This document shows, in pieces, positions 1 to 5,233 of a stretch of 5,233 nucleotides of DNA. The notes beneath the pieces were generated by a model. That model had not been told where the DNA came from and searched no databases. It saw only the letters and a program-made list of their open reading frames with translations. Both the position numbers and the translations under genes were made by a program. The first letter of the stretch is position 1. Each line of letters opens with the position of its first letter. This stretch comes from Bacillota bacterium (lineage in GTDB: Bacteria; Bacillota; Clostridia; DSM-8532), in assembly GCA_023459915.1 (NCBI GenBank), contig JAEWSN010000061.1, positions 1-5,233 on the forward strand, read 5' to 3'.

Positions 1-120
1 CCGTATGACTGGCCACAACCTCTTTGATTGATAGAAAATCAGAATAGTAACCCCCATGCATTTGCTCCAACCGTGCCCCATGAAATCCCCGTAACCCGCT
101 TGTCCCAAGCCTTTTCAGGG

Positions 121-167
121 CAAATGAAAACCACCTTCCGACAGATGTGATTCCATCGAAAGGTGGT
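121..167 (-). terminator. Probable intrinsic terminator of tRNA-Ala gene
   Basis: On the minus strand, just past the tRNA CCA end, an inverted repeat pairs 160-167 with 130-137 (8 bp, ACCACCTT with AAGGTGGT). After one mismatch it continues with 156-158 against 139-141 (3 bp). The loop is 14 nt. The 3' arm runs into a T-rich stretch, TTTTCATTTG, as expected for Rho-independent termination. The hairpin is 8 nt from the mature tRNA 3' end, so it would end a monocistronic tRNA transcript. The T tract is interrupted by a C, so efficiency may be moderate. Confidence 0.7.
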
Positions 168-175
168 GACGGATT

Positions 176-251
176 TGGTGGACCCAAGGGGGATCGAACC
201 CCTGACCTCTGCATTGCGAACGCAGCGCTCTCCCAGCTGAGCTATGGGCCC
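176..251 (-). tRNA. tRNA-Ala (anticodon CGC)
   Basis: This 76-nt tRNA gene folds fully into a cloverleaf. The acceptor arms are GGGCCCA and TGGGTCC (one G-U pair), followed by discriminator A and an encoded CCA. The D stem is GCTC/GAGC with loop AGCTGGGA. The anticodon stem CTGCG/TGCAG closes the loop TTCGCAA, giving anticodon CGC, which reads the alanine codon GCG. The variable loop is AGGTC. The T arm is AGGGG-TTCGATC-CCCCT. Alanine identity is read from the anticodon; the acceptor has its only G-U pair at position 3:70, the classic alanine identity element. It has its own promoter upstream and a hairpin terminator downstream, so it appears to be a single-gene unit. Confidence 0.97.
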
Positions 252-270
252 GAATTTCGGGCGCCTCATT

Positions 271-299
271 AGTATAGCAAGCACGACCGAATTTGTAAA
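271..299 (-). promoter_or_regulatory. Promoter of tRNA-Ala gene
   Basis: On the minus strand TTTACA (294-299) and TATACT (271-276) are separated by exactly 17 bp. A TG one base upstream of the -10 makes it an extended -10 element. The expected start is near 264-266, giving a leader of about 13-15 nt before the mature 5' end at 251. The sequence after the -10 is GC-rich (GGCGCC), the kind of discriminator found at stable-RNA promoters under stringent control; that regulation is inferred. The promoter begins 22 bp past the hemerythrin stop codon. Confidence 0.75.
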
Positions 300-320
300 T
301 CCTCAAGATGCGGTGATTAT

Positions 321-788
321 TCAGAGGCTGCCGCCTCTCAAATCTCTTGAAACGTGACCCAAATGGTCCAGGGGCTCACGCTTGCGCACCACCTCAGCCA
401 AAAACTGCTTGTAGCGCATATCCACCAGCATCACATGCTCAAGCACCCAGTTGCCGAGGAACAGCAGCATTTCGACCGTCAGGTCCTCTTCTCCACGCGC
501 ATGTCTGTCCCGGAGTTGTGCAAGGCGATCCGTCAGCTCCTTGTGCGCGCGCGTATGCGCCTCCAGTTCGGAATAATTGAACAGTTCGAAATACCGTTCC
601 TCATTTTGAAAATGAAGCCTGGTGTATGCCGTGAGATCGCTGATCAGCAATGTGAGCCGTTCTCTCGCGGTACCCGTCAGCATTGCCTCATACAACCCGT
701 TTAGCAGGCCAATGAGCGTTCGGTGCTGCTCGTCGATTTCCGGATCTCCCAGCGAGAGGGATTCGGACCAGGTGACCATTGCCTTCAT
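321..788 (-). CDS. Bacteriohemerythrin (hemerythrin-like metal-binding protein)
   Basis: This 155-aa soluble protein consists of one hemerythrin domain, the usual size for a stand-alone bacteriohemerythrin. The family forms a four-helix bundle with a non-heme di-iron centre that binds O2 reversibly; some members store, carry or sense oxygen or iron. All seven expected ligands are present: H22 (in DEQH), H59 and E63 (HFQNE), H78 and H82 (HTRAH), H118 and D123 (HVMLVD). An intact iron site is therefore likely. There is no signal peptide, membrane segment or fused signalling domain. The ATG at 786-788 is preceded by AAGGG at 7 nt. Met4 is an alternative start and would not affect the domain. The gene is divergent from cls and upstream of, but separately terminated from, the tRNA gene. 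The role here (oxygen scavenging or sensing in a probable anaerobe) is inferred. Confidence 0.93.
   Translation of the reverse strand: MKAMVTWSESLSLGDPEIDEQHRTLIGLLNGLYEAMLTGTARERLTLLISDLTAYTRLHFQNEERYFELFNYSELEAHTRAHKELTDRLAQLRDRHARGEEDLTVEMLLFLGNWVLEHVMLVDMRYKQFLAEVVRKREPLDHLGHVSRDLRGGSL
323..338 (-). other. Small hairpin at hemerythrin stop codon
   Basis: AGAGGC (323-328) and GCCTCT (333-338) form a 6-bp stem with a 4-nt loop that overlaps the hemerythrin stop codon. On the minus strand it is followed by GAATAATC and not a T run, so it is a weak candidate transcript end at best. It may simply be a chance feature of the last codons. Confidence 0.3.
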
Positions 789-852
789 GTCTTCACCCTT
801 GCCTTCCCGGACTGGCCATTTCGTTTCAGAACAAGACTTTCATCCTCGAATC

Positions 853-861
853 ATTGTATCA
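853..861 (-). promoter_or_regulatory. Putative extended -10 promoter of hemerythrin gene
   Basis: On the minus strand the hexamer TACAAT (853-858) is preceded by TGA, giving TGATACAAT, a good extended -10 element. No strong -35 lies 17 bp upstream (ATACAT), which extended -10 promoters can tolerate. Transcription would start near 846, leaving a leader of roughly 58 nt before the ATG at 788. The element lies on top of the putative -35 of the divergent cls promoter. Confidence 0.5.
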
Positions 862-884
862 CGACAAGAGACGTCATGTATAAT
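854..884 (+). promoter_or_regulatory. cls: Putative promoter of cls
   Basis: The hexamer TATAAT at 879-884 is a consensus -10. The best -35 is TTGTAT at 854-859 with a long 19-bp spacer, so strength is uncertain. Transcription would begin near 891, about 42 nt before the cls ATG. Its -35 overlaps the -10 of the hemerythrin promoter on the other strand. Confidence 0.55.
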
Positions 885-932
885 GGAAGCGCCGGCAACC
901 GTCTCCCGGCAACACATGACAGGAGCACATGC

Positions 933-2492
933 ATGAGAGCAAGACACCTGCCCACCATCGAATCCGCATTCCGCGTCCTGCTGGCCGGCCTGGCGGTCAT
1001 TGGCCAGCTGCTGCTGTTTCTGTGGCTCACGGACACCTTGATGGGTTCTGCCAACTATTTGTACAGCGCGGTACAGGTTGTCGCGCTGTTCACCATTGTC
1101 AAGCTGGTCAACCGACATGAAAGTCCCTCCTATAAAATCGCGTGGATTCTCGTGGTCTTCCTGTTGCCCGTCTTCGGGCTGATCCTCTATTTCCTGTGGG
1201 GCCGGGCCAACCATCGTCGTTTCCTCAAGTTGCGCAACAATGAACCCGGCTCGGACTTGTGGGATCCCGACGGAACCGCAGCCGACCGCCTGGCGGCATT
1301 CAACCGGGAATGCCCCCTGCGCGCCCGGATTCCCCGTTTTCTGCTCGGACATGGCTTCCCCGTCTTCCCGGAGCTGCATTCCACCTACTATCCCATCGGA
1401 GAAACCTGTTTTGAAGCGTTGTGCGGGGACTTGAACCATGCCACCAGATTCATCTTTCTGGAGTTTTTCATTGTCGGCGAGGGCTATTTGTGGAACCGCA
1501 TCGCCGACATCCTGTGCAGAAAAGCGAAGGAAGGGGTGGAAGTCCGTTTCCTGATGGATGATTTTGGCGGCCTGAAACTCAGCCGTGCGCAAAGAAAGCG
1601 CCTCACCTCCTGCGGTGTGAAGCTGCGCACCTTCAATCCCATCCTCAAGCATGTCTCCAACCTCTACCTGAACTATCGCAACCACCAGAAAATCGTCGCG
1701 ATCGACGGCAGAATCGGCTACACCGGCGGCGTGAACCTCGCCGACGAGTATGTGAACCTCAATCGCAAGCACGGTCACTGGAAGGACACCGCCGTACGCG
1801 TTTCCGGGGAAGGTGTCTGGAGCCTCACACTGGCCTTCCTGCAGATGTGGTCCCTCGATGACCGGAAAGCGCCCCGCATCGACTTGTTCTGGCGCGCAGA
1901 ACCCAACCGGACAGACATGGATCAGACGGAACGCGAGGGGACCGGCTGGTTTCTTCCGTTCACCGACGGGCCCTCAAACAACCCGCACAACCCGGCCAAA
2001 GGCGTATGTCAGCAGATGATTGAGTCTGCCGGCCGCTATGTCTGGATCACCACGCCCTACCTGATTCTTGAGGAAGACATGCTCGATTCGTTGTGCCGGG
2101 CCGCGGAAAGCGGCGTGGATGTGCGCATCATCACCCCTTCGGTGCCGGACAAATGGTATGTCCACCTGGTCACACGCAGCCACTATGGGCGTCTCATTGC
2201 TGCCGGCGTGCGCATTTTCGAGTACACACCCGGCTTCATGCACGCAAAAATGATCGTCAGTGATGACGATCATGCGCTGGTCGGCACCATCAATTTTGAT
2301 TTCCGGAGCTTTTATCTGCAATACGAAAATGCTGTCTGGTTCTGCAACTCCCCAGTGGTTCCAGATGTCAAGCGGGACTATCTGGAAACACTGGAGCTCT
2401 GTCGGGAAGTCACCTGGCAGGACTGGCTCAAACGGCCCTGGATCCACAAGGTGGCCGCGTCGGGGTTCCGGTTGTTTTCCACATTGATGTGA
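933..2492 (+). CDS. cls: Cardiolipin synthase (phospholipase D superfamily)
   Basis: This 519-aa membrane enzyme is full length for a bacterial Cls. The family condenses two phosphatidylglycerol molecules to cardiolipin and glycerol at the inner face of the membrane. The N-terminus has hydrophobic segments at about residues 13-32, 42-58 and 68-89, with NxxSPSYKIAW- and LLPVFG-type sequence typical of the PLDc_N region of Bacillota synthases. Two phospholipase D catalytic motifs follow, both intact: H251-x-K253-x4-D258 with downstream GGVNLADEY, and H437-x-K439-x4-D444 with downstream GTINFDFRS. The start chosen is ATG 933, because AGGAG (921-925) sits 7 nt upstream and the protein then opens directly into the first membrane segment. 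The same frame stays open back to 723, but that stretch has no family similarity. An out-of-frame ATG at 929 is only 3 nt from the AGGAG. The gene is monocistronic, convergent with alaX. Which paralogue it is cannot be told from the window. Confidence 0.95.
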   Translation: MRARHLPTIESAFRVLLAGLAVIGQLLLFLWLTDTLMGSANYLYSAVQVVALFTIVKLVNRHESPSYKIAWILVVFLLPVFGLILYFLWGRANHRRFLKLRNNEPGSDLWDPDGTAADRLAAFNRECPLRARIPRFLLGHGFPVFPELHSTYYPIGETCFEALCGDLNHATRFIFLEFFIVGEGYLWNRIADILCRKAKEGVEVRFLMDDFGGLKLSRAQRKRLTSCGVKLRTFNPILKHVSNLYLNYRNHQKIVAIDGRIGYTGGVNLADEYVNLNRKHGHWKDTAVRVSGEGVWSLTLAFLQMWSLDDRKAPRIDLFWRAEPNRTDMDQTEREGTGWFLPFTDGPSNNPHNPAKGVCQQMIESAGRYVWITTPYLILEEDMLDSLCRAAESGVDVRIITPSVPDKWYVHLVTRSHYGRLIAAGVRIFEYTPGFMHAKMIVSDDDHALVGTINFDFRSFYLQYENAVWFCNSPVVPDVKRDYLETLELCREVTWQDWLKRPWIHKVAASGFRLFSTLM

Positions 2493-2559
2493 CCGTTTTG
2501 GCCGGCTGGAGAGGGCTTCACCCTACTGCAAAAACGAGGCCTTCGCCCAGCTGCACCCC

Positions 2560-3906
2560 TCATCCAAGCGTCATGGTTTTCAACGCCCGCACCAGTTCCG
2601 CCGCAGGCACCTCGGCGCTGCCCTGTACCAGGCCTGCCGCGCCGCCGCCCCGCGCGCCACACGACTGCCGCAGGTGTGTGGCCACCACACGCGCATCGGT
2701 GATCATTGTGGCATCGGTCCGCATTTCGGCATCAGCCCGTATTGCACCATCGGTCCGCATTTCGGCATCGGTCCGCATTTCGGCGCCGGTTGCCACCACC
2801 CCGGCAGCATACAGGCACTGCGCCCCATTTTGCCCGGACACCACCACATACCAATCCGCCCAGCCACCCACCATGGGCGTCAACGGGCGGGCTTCCCGCG
2901 CACGGTGCCGGGTCTGCTCCACAAGCAGCAACACCAGCTTGCGCACCTCCGGCGGGGTGAGATTTGGTTCCACAAACACACGCCCAGTTCCCGGCAACGC
3001 CCCTTGCGGCGCATCCGCCTGCGAGAGCCAGCTGTCTGCCATCGCCGCCAGCTGCTGCTCCCGCATGCCCGCCAGTTCATGCCGCAACGCTTCCACCTCA
3101 CCCTGAAGGCGTGCCACCGCCTGCGCGGTTTCCAGGGGCTTGGCGGACAGCGCGACGGAGATGGCCGTGATTTGGCGGTGACGCGCGTCATAGTCGCGCA
3201 AGGCCATGCGGCCCGCCACCATTTCAACACGGGTGCCACCTTTGTATCGCCGGCTGGAAAGCAATTTTACCAGGCCGATTTCTCCCGTGCGCTTCACATG
3301 TACGCCACAACAGGCGCAGTCATCATATCCGGGGATGGACACCACCCGAACCGCGCCATCAATCTCCCGCTTGCTGCGGTAGGCCAGTTCCTTGAGCAGT
3401 ACCGGTTCGGGATAGCGGCCCGCCACCGGCAGGTTGGCAAAAATCGCCTCATTGGTCAGCGTTTCAATGGCCGCCAGTTCCGCTTCCGTCAAGGCCCCGT
3501 TGAAGTCGATGGTCACCACATCCGTCCCCATGTGGAATCCGACATTGTCGAAGCCATGATGCTTGCGCACCAGACCGGAAACAATGTGCTCGCCGCTGTG
3601 CAACTGCATCAGGGGGAACCGGTGGTCCCAGTCGATTTCTCCCGCAACCGTCTCGCCGGGAACCAGGGGCGCATCGACAAGATGCAGGATCCGCCCGTTC
3701 TCTTCCCGGGCGTCCAGCACACGGGCCGCGCCAAGGGAGCCGATGTCCGCGGCCTGGCCACCCCCTTCCGGAAAGAAGGCGGTTTGGGTCAACGCAACCT
3801 CCCAGCGCGGCTCCGCTCCACCTGCCTCCGCAGGCGTACAGGCCTGAACCTCTGCGGTAAAACACTTCAGATGACTGTCCTGTTCGAACAATTTGACCGT
3901 TGTCAT
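2560..3906 (-). CDS. alaX: Alanyl-tRNA editing protein, AlaX type with DHHA1 domain
   Basis: This 448-aa protein resembles the editing half of alanyl-tRNA synthetase without the aminoacylation domain. Such trans-editing proteins hydrolyse Ser-tRNA(Ala) or Gly-tRNA(Ala) in the cytoplasm. The N-terminal part has the FFPEGGGQxxD motif (about 44-54). The zinc-binding editing core has H103-SGE-H107 and C199-xxx-H203 followed by VKRTGEIGLVKLL, so all four expected metal ligands are present. Residues about 255-290 are probably a coiled coil. The DHHA1 domain runs from about 305 to the end, with the GARGGG-AAGLVQGS motif at 417-430. Residues 375-404 are an in-frame run of five hexapeptides like AEMRTD, an insertion not expected in the family; without it the length would be closer to typical. 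The ATG at 3904-3906 is preceded by AAGAGGA at 9 nt. It may be cotranscribed with the diguanylate cyclase gene upstream. The substrate (Ser or Gly mischarging) cannot be decided from sequence alone. Confidence 0.9.
   Translation of the reverse strand: MTTVKLFEQDSHLKCFTAEVQACTPAEAGGAEPRWEVALTQTAFFPEGGGQAADIGSLGAARVLDAREENGRILHLVDAPLVPGETVAGEIDWDHRFPLMQLHSGEHIVSGLVRKHHGFDNVGFHMGTDVVTIDFNGALTEAELAAIETLTNEAIFANLPVAGRYPEPVLLKELAYRSKREIDGAVRVVSIPGYDDCACCGVHVKRTGEIGLVKLLSSRRYKGGTRVEMVAGRMALRDYDARHRQITAISVALSAKPLETAQAVARLQGEVEALRHELAGMREQQLAAMADSWLSQADAPQGALPGTGRVFVEPNLTPPEVRKLVLLLVEQTRHRAREARPLTPMVGGWADWYVVVSGQNGAQCLYAAGVVATGAEMRTDAEMRTDGAIRADAEMRTDATMITDARVVATHLRQSCGARGGGAAGLVQGSAEVPAAELVRALKTMTLG
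2693..2782. repeat. Five 18-bp tandem repeats inside alaX
   Basis: Five 18-bp units lie head to tail. On the plus strand the consensus is GCATCGGTCCGCATTTCG. Units at 2711-2728 and 2765-2782 are identical and 2747-2764 differs at one base. The unit at 2729-2746 keeps the pattern with several substitutions, and 2693-2710 matches mainly in its first half. Because 18 is a multiple of three, the coding frame of alaX is kept. On the minus strand the units read AEMRTD, AEMRTD, GAIRAD, AEMRTD and ATMITD, with Asp at every sixth position. The flanking segment 2783-2800 has lost the match. Confidence 0.9.
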
Positions 3907-3915
3907 TGATTGTTT

Positions 3916-3937
3916 TCCTCTTTGAGATTATCCTCTT
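3916..3937 (-). promoter_or_regulatory. Duplicated Shine-Dalgarno-like sequence before alaX
   Basis: AAGAGGA occurs twice on the minus strand, at 3916-3922 and 3931-3937, 15 bp apart. The copy nearer the gene is 9 nt from the alaX ATG and is the likely ribosome binding site. The other has no usable start codon at a suitable distance, so it may be a chance duplication or a standby site. Confidence 0.4.
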
Positions 3938-3968
3938 CGTTCTCGACCTGCGGCAATGCGGCTGGTTT

Positions 3969-4973
3969 CTACTCGGAGACCCATTGGTTGCCGCCTTGCG
4001 CCTTGGCCCGATACATGGCCGCATCGGCACGGGCCAGAAGCGTTTGCGGGGTATCCTCCGCGTCTGCAGTCGCCAAACCCAGGCTGATGCCGACGGGATC
4101 GCCCTCAGGGGTAGCAAGCCCGGAAACCGAATTCACCACGCGTTGTGCCAATTCTCCGGCTGCCCGTCCAACCGTTTGGGGCAGCAAAACCAAAAATTCG
4201 TCTCCGCCCCACCGTCCAAGTGAATCGGTTTCGCGGACACATTGTCCCGCTGCCGCCGCAACACCCTGCAGCATCTTGTCTCCTTGGGCATGGCCGTATC
4301 GATCATTGAAAGACTTGAACTTGTCAATGTCAAAAAAAAGAACCGTGAACGCCGACCCATACCGTCGAAGGCGCTGCAGCTCCGCCTCCATGACCTCATC
4401 GAGCTTGTGCCGGGACGCAATGCCCGTCAATTTGTCTGTGTTGACGATGGCCGCCAATGCCACATACGCTTCTTCGAGCGTCTGCGTGCGCTCATGCAGC
4501 ATGCGTTCGAACACCTTCATCCGCTCCTCAAGTTCCTTGATGGGAAAGGATTCTCCCCTGCGATGCAGCGTGGTGGGAAACGAGACGTGATCGTGCCGCA
4601 GCTTCAGGCCGTCCGGGCCGTCGGACACAACAAAGGTCACCCGCAGCCCATAAAACGCAACGTCCTGAGACAGGATGGTGGTCCGCAAATCCAGCGTGGC
4701 CATGATGACCCCGGTCGCATGGCAGAGGGCTCGGACGGACAGCGTCCGTATGTCATAATACACGCGGTTTGGCGCGTCGTGAATGTCACGCGCATACAAA
4801 TCCCGATCGGAGAGCGCGCCTTCCTGATCCTGATTCGCCACGGCCACTTCATCCACACCCGTGCCAAATCCAGTGCAATCCTCGCCGATCAGGGCCAGCG
4901 TATCCCGCTCGCTTCTTCGCGTGAGCCAGGCTTCCAAAAATTGATGGAAAAAGGCATGATAGCGTTCTGTCAT
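3969..4973 (-). CDS. Diguanylate cyclase with N-terminal NTF2/SnoaL-like domain
   Basis: This 334-aa soluble protein probably makes cyclic di-GMP from two GTP. Residues 1 to about 135 resemble SnoaL/NTF2-like domains found at the front of some clostridial signalling proteins (FLEAWLTRRSERDTLALI...TGFGTGVDEV). The domain probably acts as a ligand-sensing or dimerising input; its ligand is unknown. Residues about 143-175 are a charged, heptad-like helix that would link input to output. The GGDEF domain runs from about 178, with NTDKLTG, DIDKFKSFNDRYGH (215-228), an intact GGDEF active site at 256-260, and an RxxD inhibitory site (R247-D250) five residues before it. Catalysis and product inhibition are therefore both expected. 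No membrane segment or EAL domain is present. ATG 4971-4973 is chosen, with GAGGA 4 nt upstream. A TTG at 5018 would add 15 residues and has a better placed GGAGGT, but the added sequence resembles nothing in the family. Confidence 0.9.
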   Translation of the reverse strand: MTERYHAFFHQFLEAWLTRRSERDTLALIGEDCTGFGTGVDEVAVANQDQEGALSDRDLYARDIHDAPNRVYYDIRTLSVRALCHATGVIMATLDLRTTILSQDVAFYGLRVTFVVSDGPDGLKLRHDHVSFPTTLHRRGESFPIKELEERMKVFERMLHERTQTLEEAYVALAAIVNTDKLTGIASRHKLDEVMEAELQRLRRYGSAFTVLFFDIDKFKSFNDRYGHAQGDKMLQGVAAAAGQCVRETDSLGRWGGDEFLVLLPQTVGRAAGELAQRVVNSVSGLATPEGDPVGISLGLATADAEDTPQTLLARADAAMYRAKAQGGNQWVSE

Positions 4974-5019
4974 GATATCCTCGTTTGGGCGCAAAAAATC
5001 GGGAAACGGACAACACAAA

Positions 5020-5054
5020 GGGTGCCACCTCCGATTATATCAGAGAAGGCACCC
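5020..5054 (-). terminator. Interrupted palindrome, probable carB terminator
   Basis: GGGTGCC (5020-5026) and GGCACCC (5048-5054) form a 7-bp outer stem. Inside, CTCCGA (5029-5034, starting from the CTC) and TCAGAG (5040-5045) pair with one mismatch, leaving a short TATA-like loop. On the minus strand the last arm is followed by TTTGTGTTG, so the element could terminate transcription coming from carB about 50 nt upstream. The T tract is imperfect. The symmetry could instead mark an operator, since the -10 of the next gene lies in its centre. Confidence 0.5.
5034..5042 (-). promoter_or_regulatory. Putative extended -10 promoter of diguanylate cyclase gene
   Basis: On the minus strand TGATATAAT (5034-5042) is a perfect extended -10 element. 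No good -35 lies 17-18 bp upstream (TGTCAA at 18 bp is the nearest). The start would be near 5027, giving a leader of about 54 nt before the ATG at 4973. The element sits exactly in the centre of the palindrome 5020-5054. Confidence 0.55.
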
Positions 5055-5105
5055 CCTTGACACATTTCTATTAACCGCGCTGCCTGCCTGGCACCAGCCG
5101 GTGGA

Positions 5106-5233
5106 TCAAAGCATCCGGTGATATTCCTGCAGGGAGAACGGCACGGACTTTTCTCCCTTGCCGGCCGCCATGGAGGCAATGCCCTTCGCGCTGGCCAACG
5201 CCGCGGCCATGGTGGTGATATAGGGGATTTTCT
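5106..5233 (-). CDS. carB: Carbamoyl-phosphate synthase large subunit, C-terminal end (partial)
   Basis: Only the last 41 codons are in the window; the gene enters from the right edge and ends with TGA at 5106-5108. The translation starts KIPYITTMAAALASAKGI and ends FSLQEYHRML. The PYITT-AAA-A---GI pattern and the terminal SLQEYH are characteristic of the C-terminal allosteric (MGS-like) domain of CarB. CarB makes carbamoyl phosphate from bicarbonate, ATP and glutamine-derived ammonia with CarA, feeding pyrimidine and arginine synthesis. The domain here binds effectors, not substrates. The assignment rests on a short fragment, but the match to the family's end is clear. It is likely the last gene of its operon, as a hairpin follows before the diguanylate cyclase gene. 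Confidence 0.85.
   Translation of the reverse strand, partial: KIPYITTMAAALASAKGIASMAAGKGEKSVPFSLQEYHRML

Noticed and set aside
1..120. Possible minus-strand promoter (TTGGAG / TATTCT) and a gene start leaving the window at the left edge
   Set aside because: The hexamers are poor, and no start codon with a suitable ribosome binding site is visible before the edge.
39..306. Short minus-strand open frames spanning the tRNA
   Set aside because: They read through the tRNA gene, its promoter or its terminator and are therefore not coding.
723..932. Upstream extension of the cls frame by 70 codons
   Set aside because: It overlaps the hemerythrin start and both promoters and lacks family similarity. 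ATG 933 has a well placed AGGAG.
840..1778. Open frame of 312 codons on the minus strand inside cls
   Set aside because: It is antisense to the catalytic part of cls, of odd composition, and runs through the divergent promoter region.
2493..2559. Terminator between the convergent cls and alaX genes
   Set aside because: Only weak pairings exist, such as AGGG-CCCT and a GGGC/GCCT stem before CGTTTTT on the minus strand. I do not trust either as a terminator.
2674..3909. Long open frame of 411 codons on the plus strand opposite alaX
   Set aside because: It mirrors the codon structure of a real gene with recognisable motifs and catalytic residues. Its translation is rich in His, Arg and Gly, has no known domain, and has no convincing ribosome binding site.
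5057..5062. Perfect TTGACA on the plus strand as a -35 element
   Set aside because: Nothing resembling a -10 lies 16-18 bp downstream, and there is no plus-strand gene to its right.

Overview
The window looks like ordinary chromosomal DNA from a moderately GC-rich member of the Bacillota, most likely of the Clostridia. This placement is tentative. It rests on the cardiolipin synthase with an N-terminal membrane domain, a stand-alone AlaX-type alanyl-tRNA editing protein with a DHHA1 tail, AGGAG-like ribosome binding sites, a bacteriohemerythrin, and sigma-A-type promoters, several of them with extended -10 elements. No insertion sequence, phage gene, CRISPR array or integrase is visible.

Layout from left to right: 1-120 holds no gene I can support. 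A tRNA-Ala(CGC) gene (176-251, minus) has its own promoter (271-299) and a terminator-like hairpin (121-167). Upstream of it on the same strand is a complete bacteriohemerythrin gene (321-788). A 144-bp divergent intergenic region (789-932) carries two overlapping promoters. The cardiolipin synthase gene cls (933-2492, plus) follows and converges on an alanyl-tRNA editing gene (2560-3906, minus). Upstream of that, on the same strand with a 62-bp gap, is a diguanylate cyclase gene with an NTF2/SnoaL-like N-terminal domain (3969-4973). At the right edge (5106-5233, minus) is the 3' end of carB, the large subunit of carbamoyl-phosphate synthase.

The genes do not form one pathway. They cover membrane lipid synthesis (cls), translation quality control and decoding of alanine (alaX, tRNA-Ala), second-messenger signalling (GGDEF protein), oxygen or iron chemistry (hemerythrin) and pyrimidine/arginine precursor supply (carB). 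The diguanylate cyclase and alaX could be cotranscribed; the rest look independently transcribed.

I see no convincing new multi-gene system. The most unusual items are an in-frame array of five 18-bp repeats that inserts a hexapeptide repeat into the DHHA1 domain of the AlaX protein, and a long interrupted palindrome between carB and the diguanylate cyclase gene. That palindrome looks like the carB terminator and has a TATAAT promoter element in its loop.
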